Shown: positions 27,904 to 36,244, counted from the stretch's first letter. The stretch: DNA of 64,000 bases from Idiomarina seosinensis (GCF_003987275.1 NZ_PIQF01000001.1:1257729-1321728), one strand, 5' to 3'. The notes: generated by a model from the letters alone, not told the origin. Made by a program: numbers and translations.

Positions 27904-28688
27904 TCTGCACTCTCCGCTGCGAATACTGGAAGTTTCACCAGATCGTAAGCAGTTTGCTTACGCGACATACGAATCGCCGTAGTTAGAGGATTTAGGAACT
28001 CATCTTCCAATTCTGTCCACTCGTTTGTCTCGTTGTTATAGATCCAAGCATTTTTTAGATCCAAAGACTGAGCTAAGAAAGCCACACGGCCCATGTGGAA
28101 GAAATCAACTGCCATTTCCTGACCATCAACATTCAGGTTGCCTTGATAAGAAATCAAGCCTGACCCGTAGTCCATTTCAGTTTGGTACGCTTCGATGATC
28201 TGACGGAATTTCTCCGACGTGGAAACGTTAGCGTTTTCCATAATGGTGCGCAGACGCTCAACGCGTTCTAAACGCTTCTCTTTATGGATAGGCAAATCGA
28301 GTTTAACAAACTCTTCCAGCGAGTCGATCATCTCATACATCAATGGCACGACACCTTGCTTGGTCTCTTCGATACCATTAATTTGTCTTTGCAGAGAGTC
28401 GATCGTTGCTTGCTGGTCTGCAACCAGTTTAGCGACGTGGTCGTTGTAGACCTTTAGGTTCTCATACTCTGCAACAACTGAGCGATACTCGATTAATAGG
28501 TCCTGACTTTGCTCAAACAGAGAATTAATCTTCTCTTGAGATTGCTCTTGAGCATTCAGAATCTTCTGTTCTTCGTTCTGCAGCTTAGCTACATCAACTT
28601 GCTGAGCAGCAGCTACGCTGGTGCCAGCAAACGCCATCACGCCCATTAGGGCTGCAGCGAGTTTGGTTCTCTTGATTACTTTGGTCAT
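27900..28688 (-). CDS. DUF3450 periplasmic coiled-coil protein
   Basis: A 262-residue protein when started at the ATG at 28688, which follows GGGA and begins a clear signal peptide (MTKVIKRTKL, cleavage after SVAAA). The frame stays open 45 codons further upstream, but that part lacks a signal and overlaps the probable promoter. Mature residues 30-130 form coiled coil (QEKINSLFEQSQDLLIEY). DUF3450 proteins regularly head TonB2/TtpC operons; their role is not established. Four-base overlap with ttpC. Confidence 0.88.
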   Translation of the reverse strand: MTKVIKRTKLAAALMGVMAFAGTSVAAAQQVDVAKLQNEEQKILNAQEQSQEKINSLFEQSQDLLIEYRSVVAEYENLKVYNDHVAKLVADQQATIDSLQRQINGIEETKQGVVPLMYEMIDSLEEFVKLDLPIHKEKRLERVERLRTIMENANVSTSEKFRQIIEAYQTEMDYGSGLISYQGNLNVDGQEMAVDFFHMGRVAFLAQSLDLKNAWIYNNETNEWTELEDEFLNPLTTAIRMSRKQTAYDLVKLPVFAAESAE

Positions 28689-28812
28689 AGTTCCCAACCA
28701 ATTTTGATTAACTTTCGCTCCGACGCTTAATAGCGCGAAACACCAGTTTTTGAGTGACGAAAAGATCAAATCCAACTCTTGCCTGTCTCTTACAACTAAG
28801 CAATAACTCACG

Positions 28813-28842
28813 AATATTCCCACGATGGCTATACGCTGTCAA
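28813..28842 (-). promoter_or_regulatory. Probable promoter of the TonB2 operon
   Basis: On the minus strand a perfect -35 TTGACA (28842-28837) is followed after 18 bases by AATATT (28818-28813). The predicted transcript would have a leader of about 120 bases before the DUF3450 start. The -10 match is modest. Confidence 0.5.
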
Positions 28843-28880
28843 CCTGACTACCGCCAAAGTCAACTGCGTTATAACAGCCG

Positions 28881-28897
28881 TGAAACGAGTCGTTTCA
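28881..28897. promoter_or_regulatory. 17-bp perfect palindrome, candidate operator
   Basis: TGAAACGAGTCGTTTCA has 8-bp perfect arms around a single central G. It lies about 40 bases upstream of the TTGACA of the TonB2 promoter. The lack of a T-run excludes a terminator; the form suits a dimeric transcription factor. It is not an evident Fur box. The arms recall GAAAC/GTTTC sites of TetR-family fatty-acid regulators such as PsrA, but the spacing differs, so the regulator is unknown. Confidence 0.45.
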
Positions 28898-29183
28898 TTG
28901 CATTTTTCTCAGTATAAGAGCAGTCATTAAACGACATCCTGTCATTTTAATTTTGTAACATTCCCGACTCAGGCGACAGCTTTGAATGCCTACTTCGGGA
29001 TACTACTCCTACCTGCATAGTATCACTTTTTGATCGGCGGACAACAGGCTGTTACAAATTTCAACGTAATTTAAACATCTTTGCGTTATTGCTATGTCGA
29101 TTGTAAAGATCGCTTTGTTTCGCCGCTTAGCACGGTTACTATAAAACCTCTTGGCAATCATTACCTAGCAAGGCGTTATCCTT

Positions 29184-29690
29184 TTGCAACAACTTGACAA
29201 CATTTTGTCCACTCTGACACAACAAGCTGAACAACTTGATCAGCAAAATCGTCGTCGCGCGCGACAGTTAAGCGAACAATGGTTTTCTGCCGGACTGTTT
29301 AAATGCCGCTCAAGCCTAGCGATTGACTACGTTGCTGAGACGCAAAGCTTGTGGAAACAGCTGCAAAGTACGCAAAACACCAATGCTAAAGACTTTCTTG
29401 CTGAGCAAATCAGTCAACAGCTGTTAGCTTTGACCACCGCTCTAAATGGGAGTTCATTGCCCGTAGAAGGTAAAGATCGTCGATTAAGTCGACAATCACA
29501 CTTGGCCGCTTTACACCAACAACTAGTCACTTACCGTGATTATGAGCACCGCCTACAGCAGCGGGTAGAAAGCCTGCAACAGCAGCAAGATACCGAAGCC
29601 GCACAGCAGCAGGAAAAAAGGCTGAATAGATGCCAACAAGCAATTATCGACCTTGAACATAAAATTCAACGGCACGAAGAGGGACGTTAA
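29184..29690 (+). CDS. priC: Primosomal replication protein PriC-like
   Basis: A 168-residue, glutamine-rich helical protein (E. coli PriC 175). The features that fit the family are FKCRSSLAIDYVAETQ near residue 39, LAEQISQQLLALTTAL around 70, and the basic C-terminal half with LAALHQQLVTYRDYEHRL, matching the PriC pattern of an H-Q-x-x-x-x-x-x-x-E-R-R/L segment. PriC reloads DnaB at stalled forks. The only possible start is TTG, since an in-frame TAG lies 15 bases upstream; AAGG precedes it. The stop overlaps the next gene's ATG by one base. Confidence 0.75.
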   Translation: MQQLDNILSTLTQQAEQLDQQNRRRARQLSEQWFSAGLFKCRSSLAIDYVAETQSLWKQLQSTQNTNAKDFLAEQISQQLLALTTALNGSSLPVEGKDRRLSRQSHLAALHQQLVTYRDYEHRLQQRVESLQQQQDTEAAQQQEKRLNRCQQAIIDLEHKIQRHEEGR

Positions 29691-30595
29691 TGCCGGTACC
29701 TTTTGTTTATCATTCTCGCTACAGTCAACTAGATTTACCTGCTCGCCACCGCTATCCAATACAAAAATATCGTATGCTAAAACAATGGGCAGACCAGCAT
29801 GGCGCCAAAAGTTCGCAATGGTTTACGCCTTCACCACTCAATTGGCAGCAAGTCAGGTCGGTTCATGCGCAACATTACATCGACGAACTAGTGAATAATC
29901 GGATCGAAAAGTCACGCTGGCGTCGCGTCGGCTTTCCCTGGTCAGAGCAATTATTGTTACGCACCCTGACTTCGGCTGCAGGCACATGCCAGACAGCACA
30001 ACTGGCTCTAACCGAAGGTTGTGCCATCCATTTTTCCGGGGGCTACCATCATGCTCACCATGACTGGGGAAGTGGCTTTTGTATCGTTAATGACCTTGCG
30101 CTGGCTGCCCAACAAATAGTTGACGAAAATGGTAGCGCCCGGGTGCTGATTTTTGACACTGATGTGCATCAGGGTGACGGCACTGCCACGCTGTTCGAGA
30201 ACCAGCCACGCGTTACTACCTGCTCAATTCACGGCGAAAAAAACTTTCCCTTTACGAAATCTCGCTCTGATATAGATATCGAGCTTGCTAAAGGCACCAC
30301 AGACGAACATTACTTACAGGTTGTTGAACAAACGCTGGACAGCGCAATAAAGCAATCCCAACCAGATTTGATTTTATACGACGCTGGAGTTGATATTTAT
30401 CGGCAGGATGAACTGGGCCATTTATCGATCAGTTTGAATGGCTTATATAAACGCGATCATTTAGTACTAAATGTTGCCCGACGCAATAATATCAGTTTAG
30501 CTGCCGTTATTGGGGGCGGTTATCAACGCAATTTAGAGCGGCTGATCAGAGCGCACGCGCAGTTACTTCGCGCTGCATATCATATCTGGAATTAA
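29690..30595 (+). CDS. Histone deacetylase family protein (AcuC/HdaH type)
   Basis: A 301-residue zinc hydrolase of the arginase/deacetylase fold. Catalytic histidines are in FSGGYHHAHHDWGSGFC, zinc ligands in IFDTDVHQGDG (Asp and His) and in LYDAGVD. The N-terminal YHSRYSQLDLPARHRYPIQKY is typical of bacterial class II-like deacetylases, which act on small acetylated amines or protein lysines. The substrate is unknown. It starts within the priC stop (TAATG), so both are cotranslated, a pairing that does not by itself suggest a function. Confidence 0.92.
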   Translation: MPVPFVYHSRYSQLDLPARHRYPIQKYRMLKQWADQHGAKSSQWFTPSPLNWQQVRSVHAQHYIDELVNNRIEKSRWRRVGFPWSEQLLLRTLTSAAGTCQTAQLALTEGCAIHFSGGYHHAHHDWGSGFCIVNDLALAAQQIVDENGSARVLIFDTDVHQGDGTATLFENQPRVTTCSIHGEKNFPFTKSRSDIDIELAKGTTDEHYLQVVEQTLDSAIKQSQPDLILYDAGVDIYRQDELGHLSISLNGLYKRDHLVLNVARRNNISLAAVIGGGYQRNLERLIRAHAQLLRAAYHIWN

Positions 30596-30616
30596 TACAA
30601 GAGATAGTAAAAAGAT

Positions 30617-30730
30617 GGGTGGCGACTCCACCAGCCACACCCCGGCACACACATCCCTGACTACGGCTGCTCCCTTCCGGGCCTGACCGGGTTCGCCAGT
30701 TAGCGTTGCGAGGGGACCCGCAGAGTCACC
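30617..30730 (-). ncRNA. ffs: Signal recognition particle 4.5S RNA
   Basis: On the minus strand the sequence contains the conserved SRP apical domain (GGTCAGGCCCGGAAGGGAGC) and the flanking stem sides, with complementary ends GGTGACTC and GAGTCGCC. Length is about 114 bases, as in E. coli. The RNA binds Ffh and guides cotranslational targeting of membrane proteins. A short T-run (CTTTTTAC) follows the 3' end. Ends are set by comparison with E. coli from memory and may be off by a few bases. Confidence 0.95.
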
Positions 30731-30755
30731 ATAACGCTTACGAATAAGCGAGCGC

Positions 30756-30784
30756 ATTATGGCGCACTCGCCGTTGCGTTACAA
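30756..30784 (-). promoter_or_regulatory. Promoter of ffs
   Basis: TTGTAA (30784-30779) and CATAAT (30761-30756) are separated by exactly 17 bases on the minus strand, followed by a GC-rich discriminator typical of stringently controlled stable RNA. The -10 lies 25 bases before the mature RNA, leaving a short 5' leader that RNase P would remove, as known for E. coli 4.5S RNA. Confidence 0.7.
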
Positions 30785-30803
30785 GTACCTAACTGATGAC
30801 TGC

Positions 30804-31550
30804 TTACTTTTTCTTCAGCTTAGCCGCAATAGCCTGTCTGGCGGCATCAGAACTGAGTGCTTTAGCAAAGTAGCCGGCCTCGTGACTAATTCGCTCAGCT
30901 ACCGTTTGTTGCGGTGCTTTTATCAGCTTTTTGCTGGTACGCAAAGCTTGGCGTGACTGCGACGAGAGTTTTTCTAAAACGCCGTCTACATGTTTAGTTA
31001 GCTGCTCAGCAGGTAAAACCGCATTAACCAATCCTAACTGCTGGGCTTTTTCTGCGGTGAAATTATCACCTAACAGTAGCAACTCGGAAGCGAGCTGATG
31101 CCCACACAACCGAGGCAACAATAGGCTCGACGCCGCTTCCGGGAGCAACCCAAGCTTAACAAACGGCAACGCAAATAATGCTTCCTCACTCGCATAAACC
31201 AAGTCACAGTGAAGCAGTAGCGTAGTACCAATGCCAATAGCAAGGCCATTAACTTTGGCCACGATGGGAACATTGACACGATTTAAGGTGTGTAAAAAAC
31301 GGAAAGGCGGTGCCGTTTCATCTAAATTTTCAACGGCCAGAAAATCATTAAGATCGTTCCCTGAAGAAAAGCTATCACCGCTACTCTCAAAAATTACCAC
31401 AGCTACCGATTCGTCTTTATCAGCGTCTGACAACGCTTGCTCGCAAGTGTCATACATCGCTTGCGTAAACGCGTTTTTCTTCTCAGGTCGGTTTAGACGA
31501 ATACGAACAATACCGTCTTGTTGGATAAGCTCTACGTGTTGTTCTGACAT
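30804..31550 (-). CDS. Enoyl-CoA hydratase/isomerase family protein
   Basis: A 248-residue crotonase-fold protein. The oxyanion-hole segments SSGNDLNDF (near 63) and VNGLAIGIGTTLLLHCDLVYA (near 103) are intact, and a catalytic glutamate is likely in KLGLLPEAASSLLLPRL. The second glutamate of classical hydratases is not obvious, so it may be an isomerase or a specialised hydratase. It follows the KAS III-like gene by about 60 bases on the same strand. A stem-loop covers its ribosome site (31556-31593). Substrate unknown. Confidence 0.88.
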   Translation of the reverse strand: MSEQHVELIQQDGIVRIRLNRPEKKNAFTQAMYDTCEQALSDADKDESVAVVIFESSGDSFSSGNDLNDFLAVENLDETAPPFRFLHTLNRVNVPIVAKVNGLAIGIGTTLLLHCDLVYASEEALFALPFVKLGLLPEAASSLLLPRLCGHQLASELLLLGDNFTAEKAQQLGLVNAVLPAEQLTKHVDGVLEKLSSQSRQALRTSKKLIKAPQQTVAERISHEAGYFAKALSSDAARQAIAAKLKKK

Positions 31551-31555
31551 TTAAT

Positions 31556-31593
31556 CCTCGCTTGCAACTGGTTGTACCACCTTACAAGCGAGG
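31556..31593 (-). promoter_or_regulatory. Stem-loop covering the ribosome site of the enoyl-CoA hydratase gene
   Basis: On the minus strand CCTCGCTTG (31593-31585) is fully complementary to CAAGCGAGG (31564-31556), enclosing a 20-base loop. The right arm contains the GAGG ribosome site six bases before the ATG at 31550. There is no T-run, so it is not a terminator; it could throttle translation of the downstream gene or limit RNA decay. Confidence 0.5.
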
Positions 31594-31608
31594 TTATCAG
31601 CTTTTTAA

Positions 31609-32697
31609 TCAGACTTCACGTTTGCGCCAGGCTGCTGCCGTTTGTTCATGCAATGGCCGGATCAATTCAAGCGCCGATTTATCCCCGGGTTCGAGCTGCA
31701 ACTGGTTATCCTGCTTCGGTGTTACTCGCTCACCCCACTGGATCAGCCCGGCTCCACAGGTTAGTCCACCACCAAACACCGCCGACATAATCTTGTCGCC
31801 CGGTTTAATGGTGCCGTTATCAGCCGCTTCTGCAAACGCTATCGGCAAGGTTGCTGAAGAGGTGTTGCCATATTTTTGGATATTGATAACGGTTTTTTCA
31901 CTGGGTACCTTGCACAATTTGCCCAGATAATCGATTAACCGTTTATTAGCCTGGTGCGGTATCAACGCATCTATATCATCGGTGGTTAAGCCGGTCTGCT
32001 GGAATACATTTTCTACGGCGGCATTCATACCTTTAACCGCTCGTTTAAATATTTCCTGACCAACGAAGTCGAATTGCATAATTCCGTCGAATCCAAAACG
32101 GTCAAAGCTCAGCCCAAAGTCCAGACTCAATACGTCACGCGCATCGGCGTCACAACTAATATGGCTAGCTAGTAGGCCGGTTTCTTTATCAGACGCCTGT
32201 AATACCATAGCGCCTGCGCCATCGCCGAATAACACAGCACTTTCACGCTTGGTCCAGTCTAAAATACGAGTTAACCTTTCAGCGCCAATCAGCAACACGC
32301 GTTGATGAGCACCGGTACGAATTGCCTGTGTTGCCATATGCATGGCATAAAGAAAGCTGCTACAAGCCGCATTTAAGTCAAACGCCGCCGCATCTTTAGC
32401 ACCAATATCACGTTGCACGGCCGAGGCAACATTAGGAATTATTTCGTCCGGGGTACAGGTTCCAACAATAATTAAGTCGATGCTAGCAGGGTCAAGATCT
32501 GCTGCTGCCAAGGCATTTTTCGCCGCGATAGTCGCCAACTTTGAGGTTCCTACGTGACTAACTCGTCTTTCAGAAATGCCGGTTCGGGAAACAATCCATT
32601 CGTCGGACGTGTCCAAAAAAGTGGCTAAATCATCGTTTGTCATCACTGCCGGAGGCAAACATTTGCCCCATCCGGTAATTTCTGCGTATTTATTCAC
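31609..32697 (-). CDS. 3-oxoacyl-ACP synthase III family protein (FabH-like)
   Basis: A 362-residue thiolase-fold enzyme with the KAS III catalytic triad: Cys in FDLNAACSSFLYAM, His in ALIPHQANKRL and Asn in IQKYGNTSSA. It is longer than canonical FabH (about 317), mainly at the C-terminus (the segment after LIQWGERVT). The start is GTG with AAGG upstream; a stop lies just before, so no ATG is available. It is not in a fab cluster, and it is paired with an enoyl-CoA hydratase, so it may serve a secondary acyl pathway rather than primary initiation. Divergent from yajG. Confidence 0.88.
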   Translation of the reverse strand: MNKYAEITGWGKCLPPAVMTNDDLATFLDTSDEWIVSRTGISERRVSHVGTSKLATIAAKNALAAADLDPASIDLIIVGTCTPDEIIPNVASAVQRDIGAKDAAAFDLNAACSSFLYAMHMATQAIRTGAHQRVLLIGAERLTRILDWTKRESAVLFGDGAGAMVLQASDKETGLLASHISCDADARDVLSLDFGLSFDRFGFDGIMQFDFVGQEIFKRAVKGMNAAVENVFQQTGLTTDDIDALIPHQANKRLIDYLGKLCKVPSEKTVINIQKYGNTSSATLPIAFAEAADNGTIKPGDKIMSAVFGGGLTCGAGLIQWGERVTPKQDNQLQLEPGDKSALELIRPLHEQTAAAWRKREV

Positions 32698-32843
32698 GGC
32701 TAAACCTTATTACTTCTGCAGTTATCTGCACTTGTTACGTTAACTTGGGTAAAAACAAAGTTAAAGCGTTTAAGCACAACCCTCTTTTACCGTATGATAG
32801 CACGATTGTTATTTAGTTGAATGATCGTGTTGGAGGATTGCTA

Positions 32844-33404
32844 ATGATCCGATGTGTTAAGTCAGTGATGCTGGCAAGCTGTTTTACGCTACTTTTAGGG
32901 GCCTGCCAAAGTGCGCCAGATCCGTTGCTGATTGCACCAGTGACGATAGATGATTCGCTATCAGCTAAAGTTGCCAATATCAAGGTGCAAGATCAGCGGA
33001 CTCATGCTTATCTCTACCGAGTAAAGCGCAACCAAGACAAAGCACAGTTTGCTTCACCACAACAACCGCTAACAGACATCATTGCCGAATCGTTGCAAAA
33101 CTTAGTTAGCGAAACAGAGAGTGGTATGGGGCTTAAATGGTACGTCAGTCTTGAGCAAGGGTTGGTAGAAGCAACATTAAGTGGTTTAAAATACCAGCTC
33201 GAGCACACTATTGTAATAAGGGTTCAGGCACAACAGGCTAATCGAAGTTACAGTAACAGTTACCGTGGCCGTATGCAGTCGACTGGTGTTGGCCAGCCTG
33301 ATGAGGCCGTTATTGAACGAGAGTTTACACAGTTATTGCGGTCAGTATTATCTGATATTAGCAACGATCCAAAGTTACGAATAAATCGGCAGGAGAATAA
33401 CTAA
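32844..33404 (+). CDS. yajG: YajG-family lipoprotein
   Basis: A 186-residue lipoprotein started at the ATG at 32844, which has GGAGG upstream; an earlier ATG-like frame opening at 32817 is unlikely. The signal ends in LLLGAC with the lipidated Cys at residue 21. The body (ANIKVQDQRTHAYLYRV, then TDIIAESLQNLV) fits the YajG family of uncharacterised outer membrane lipoproteins. E. coli yajG precedes ampG; here a cyclophilin gene lies between them. The TAATG junction couples it to that gene. TATGAT about 35 bases upstream is a possible -10. Confidence 0.85.
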   Translation: MIRCVKSVMLASCFTLLLGACQSAPDPLLIAPVTIDDSLSAKVANIKVQDQRTHAYLYRVKRNQDKAQFASPQQPLTDIIAESLQNLVSETESGMGLKWYVSLEQGLVEATLSGLKYQLEHTIVIRVQAQQANRSYSNSYRGRMQSTGVGQPDEAVIEREFTQLLRSVLSDISNDPKLRINRQENN

Positions 33405-34015
33405 TGGCAAACGCCTGGATTAAATCGACAGTTTTGTTTTTGTTGACTGCTATTACACCCTTTTTATTGAGCCCCGTTAGTCATGCTCAAATTCAGCCAG
33501 ACAATCCTTTTCCACGAGTTGTATTGGTCACCTCTGAGGGAGATATAACGGTAGAACTGAATCGCGAAGCGGCACCGATAACAGTAAAGAATTTTTTTCG
33601 TTATGTTAAGAAAGCCCAATACAACGGTACAATTTTTCACCGCCTGGTTCCCGACTTTGTTATTCAAGGGGGCGGCTATGATAAAGATTTTCAAGCAAAG
33701 CCTAGTTACGGGAAAGTGGTGAACGAGGCCGGTAATGGTTTACTCAACGAGTACGGCACTATTGCTATGGCCCGGGAACGTGAGCCACATTCCGCTACCC
33801 GACAGTTTTTCTTCAACCTGAACGACAACAAATCGCTAAACCCTGATAATGGCGACTGGGGTTACACGGTTTTCGGTCGAGTGGTCGAGGGGATAGAGGT
33901 GCTGGAAGCGCTAGCTAAACTAGAATCAATGCCGTTCGACGATAAAACCGGGTGGCGCGATGTTCCGGCCAAACCTCCAATTTTAAAGCGCGTTGAAGTG
34001 GTTCCCGCCGACTAA
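33404..34015 (+). CDS. Periplasmic cyclophilin-type peptidyl-prolyl isomerase
   Basis: A 203-residue protein with a signal peptide (cleavage after SHAQ) and a compact cyclophilin domain: ITVKNFFRYV, the catalytic arginine segment YNGTIFHRLVPDFVIQGGG, and SATRQFFFNL. It accelerates cis-trans proline isomerisation in folding outer membrane and periplasmic proteins, like PpiA. It is linked by one-base TAATG overlaps to yajG upstream and ampG downstream, forming one operon. Confidence 0.94.
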   Translation: MANAWIKSTVLFLLTAITPFLLSPVSHAQIQPDNPFPRVVLVTSEGDITVELNREAAPITVKNFFRYVKKAQYNGTIFHRLVPDFVIQGGGYDKDFQAKPSYGKVVNEAGNGLLNEYGTIAMAREREPHSATRQFFFNLNDNKSLNPDNGDWGYTVFGRVVEGIEVLEALAKLESMPFDDKTGWRDVPAKPPILKRVEVVPAD

Positions 34016-35358
34016 TGCCAAATTCCCCCAGCTTTTGGCAAGATCTGCGAGTTTATGCCCAGCCCAGAGTGTTAGTGATATTTATTCTAGGGGTCGCCAG
34101 TGGCTTTCCCTGGGTAATGATTGGCTCTGCTTTGTCCGCCTGGTTGCAAGAAGCCGGGCTCACTCGCTCGGTGATTGGCTATTTTGGCGCAGTCTTTGGT
34201 GCCTACTCGATTAATTTTTTATGGTCACCGCTGATCGATGGCTGCAAAATCCCTCTTTTGACGCGCTGGCTCGGACAAAGACGTAGCTGGATTTTACTCT
34301 GTCAGCTGCTGATTGTTGCGGCCTGCTTTTCACTGTCACAATTGTCCGTCATAGACAATCTCCACCTCGTCGGTTTATTGGCAATGGCCATTGCCGTCAG
34401 TTCTGCCACGCAGGATATTGCCATTGATGCTTATCGGATTGAGTCATTTGCCGTCTCCGAGGGCCGCTTACAAAGTGCCGGAGCTGCAATGGCCACTGCC
34501 GGCTGGTGGACCGGTTATGCCGGCATGGGCGCCATTCCGTTTTTTATTGTCGATAGCAATGAATGGCTGTGGCAGGACGCATACTGGGTATTGGGACTAC
34601 TGATGTTAGCTATTGCCTGTATTGTTCTGGTGGTACGCAAATCAACCTATCATCAGGAGTTCAGTCCGGCTTCAGCTACAACGAACATTGTTGGAAGAAT
34701 CAACGAAATAGTTGTCGCTCCAATTCGCGAATTTTTTACCCGTAGCGGCGTTCGCTTCGCGGTATCGGTATTGGTATTTATTTTCCTGTTTAAGATTGGT
34801 GAAGCGTTTTTAGGCCGAATGTCGATCGTATTTTATAAAGAGATTGGTTTCAGCAACGAAGAAATAGGCACTTACTCTAAACTCGTGACCTGGTGGGTCA
34901 CCATTTTATTCGCGCTACTGGGTAGTGCTGTCAATTTACGCGTCGGTATTGTCAAAGGCTTATTATTCGGTGGTATCGCCATGGCTGCCTCCAATTTAAT
35001 GTTCTCCTGGATCGCGTTAGTCGGACCCAGCGAATCATTATTTTTAAGTGCTGTTATTATTGACGGATTTACCAGTGCCTGGTCAACCGTAGCTTTTGTT
35101 GCCTTTATTAGTCTTCTCTGTAACCGAACATTTACCGCATCTCAGTACGCACTAATGGCATCATTAGGAACACTTGGGCGTACCCTGCTATCTTCTTATA
35201 GCGGAGTTATGGTTGATGCCCTGGACGGTAGCTGGGCACTGTTCTTTTTACTAACCGCACTAATGGTGATACCCAGCCTGGTATTTTTATGGTTTATTCG
35301 ACGCCCGCTAACGGACTTAGAGTCAATGCGAAACAGCCCTGAACGTGATGCAGACTAA
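34015..35358 (+). CDS. ampG: AmpG-like muropeptide permease (MFS)
   Basis: A 447-residue major facilitator protein with twelve hydrophobic segments. The opening LGVASGFPWVMIGSALSAWLQ and the loop WSPLIDGCKIPLL...LGQRRSWILLCQL match AmpG, which imports GlcNAc-anhydroMurNAc peptides for cell-wall recycling and beta-lactamase signalling. The nearby yajG supports the assignment because the pair is conserved in E. coli. The stop overlaps the next gene by 11 bases. Confidence 0.93.
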   Translation: MPNSPSFWQDLRVYAQPRVLVIFILGVASGFPWVMIGSALSAWLQEAGLTRSVIGYFGAVFGAYSINFLWSPLIDGCKIPLLTRWLGQRRSWILLCQLLIVAACFSLSQLSVIDNLHLVGLLAMAIAVSSATQDIAIDAYRIESFAVSEGRLQSAGAAMATAGWWTGYAGMGAIPFFIVDSNEWLWQDAYWVLGLLMLAIACIVLVVRKSTYHQEFSPASATTNIVGRINEIVVAPIREFFTRSGVRFAVSVLVFIFLFKIGEAFLGRMSIVFYKEIGFSNEEIGTYSKLVTWWVTILFALLGSAVNLRVGIVKGLLFGGIAMAASNLMFSWIALVGPSESLFLSAVIIDGFTSAWSTVAFVAFISLLCNRTFTASQYALMASLGTLGRTLLSSYSGVMVDALDGSWALFFLLTALMVIPSLVFLWFIRRPLTDLESMRNSPERDAD

Positions 35359-36223
35359 CAGTTATCAATGGCTTGTTTTTGGACCTGGTGCTATCAGTGG
35401 GTTAATAGCTGCCGGGTTAATACGCCAACAGCAACAGGTCGCCTTTAAAACAATGTCGGCGGCCGCTTCGTCAAGCGTGCATTGGACGCTGCGCGATAGC
35501 GCCGTTCAACAACGGTTCACAACCCCCACCTATCAACACCAGTGGCAACCTGACGCGGTTATTTTGGCGGTTAAATCGTACCAGCTTAACGCAGCTCTCA
35601 AACAGTTGGATGAGCTGGCTATTGCTACCGATTGTCCGGTTATTATTAGTCACAATGGGATTGTATCGGTAACCACTGAGCGACCGCTTTTTCCGCTCAT
35701 CACAACTCATGCGGCAAATCGCAGCGGTCGTAATATAGACCAAAATGGTAAGGGCGAAAGTTGGTTAGCAAGCACCGCGATCAATCAGCCCAAAGCGTTA
35801 CCTGAACACATCACAAAAATAATGGACGATAGCTTTGCACCGATAACTTTAGTTACCGATATTGAGCAGCGACGCTGGCAAAAGTTATTGATTAACTGTG
35901 TTATTAACCCGCTAACCGCCATTTACCGAATAACCAACGGAGAACTTGCAGAGCAGCAATACGGTCAACAGAAACAGGCTTTGATTGAGGAGTTTATAAA
36001 GGTGGCCAGTGCCTGCGAGCACCAGTTTGAGTTTGAATCCGCACAACAATCGGTAGAGAGGGTTATAGCAGCCACTGCCAACAATCGTTCTTCAATGCTG
36101 GTCGACGTTGAGAATAACCGCCCCACCGAAATTGATGCTATGAATGGCTTTATTTTACGCCAGGCGCAGCAGCACAATATTAATGTGCCGATGCACCACT
36201 GGGTGGTTAAACAGCTAGCTTAA
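35348..36223 (+). CDS. panE: 2-dehydropantoate 2-reductase (ketopantoate reductase) family protein
   Basis: A 291-residue NADPH-dependent reductase. The dinucleotide loop is FGPGAISGL near residue 12 (a GxGxxxG variant), the likely catalytic lysine is in RWQKLLINCVINPLTAIY, and NRPTEIDAMNGFI near the C-terminus matches the family's substrate-binding end. PanE reduces ketopantoate to pantoate for coenzyme A synthesis. An in-frame GTG directly precedes the ATG; no good ribosome site is visible, so translation may depend on coupling with ampG, which it overlaps. Confidence 0.88.
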   Translation: MQTNSYQWLVFGPGAISGLIAAGLIRQQQQVAFKTMSAAASSSVHWTLRDSAVQQRFTTPTYQHQWQPDAVILAVKSYQLNAALKQLDELAIATDCPVIISHNGIVSVTTERPLFPLITTHAANRSGRNIDQNGKGESWLASTAINQPKALPEHITKIMDDSFAPITLVTDIEQRRWQKLLINCVINPLTAIYRITNGELAEQQYGQQKQALIEEFIKVASACEHQFEFESAQQSVERVIAATANNRSSMLVDVENNRPTEIDAMNGFILRQAQQHNINVPMHHWVVKQLA

Positions 36224-36244
36224 TTAGCTAACTGCGCATACCAA

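Larger units (their letters stand above)
28689..29183. other. Divergent intergenic region between TonB2 operon and priC
   Basis: About 495 bases without a supported gene. It holds the putative TonB2 operon promoter (28813-28842, minus), a 17-bp palindrome at 28881-28897, and a weak plus-strand promoter for priC: TTGTTT (29115) and TATAAA (29140) with a long 19-base spacer. I see no other coding signal here. Confidence 0.5.

Noticed and set aside
30563..30757. 64-codon minus-strand frame
   Set aside because: It covers the 4.5S RNA gene and its leader; the RNA explains the sequence.
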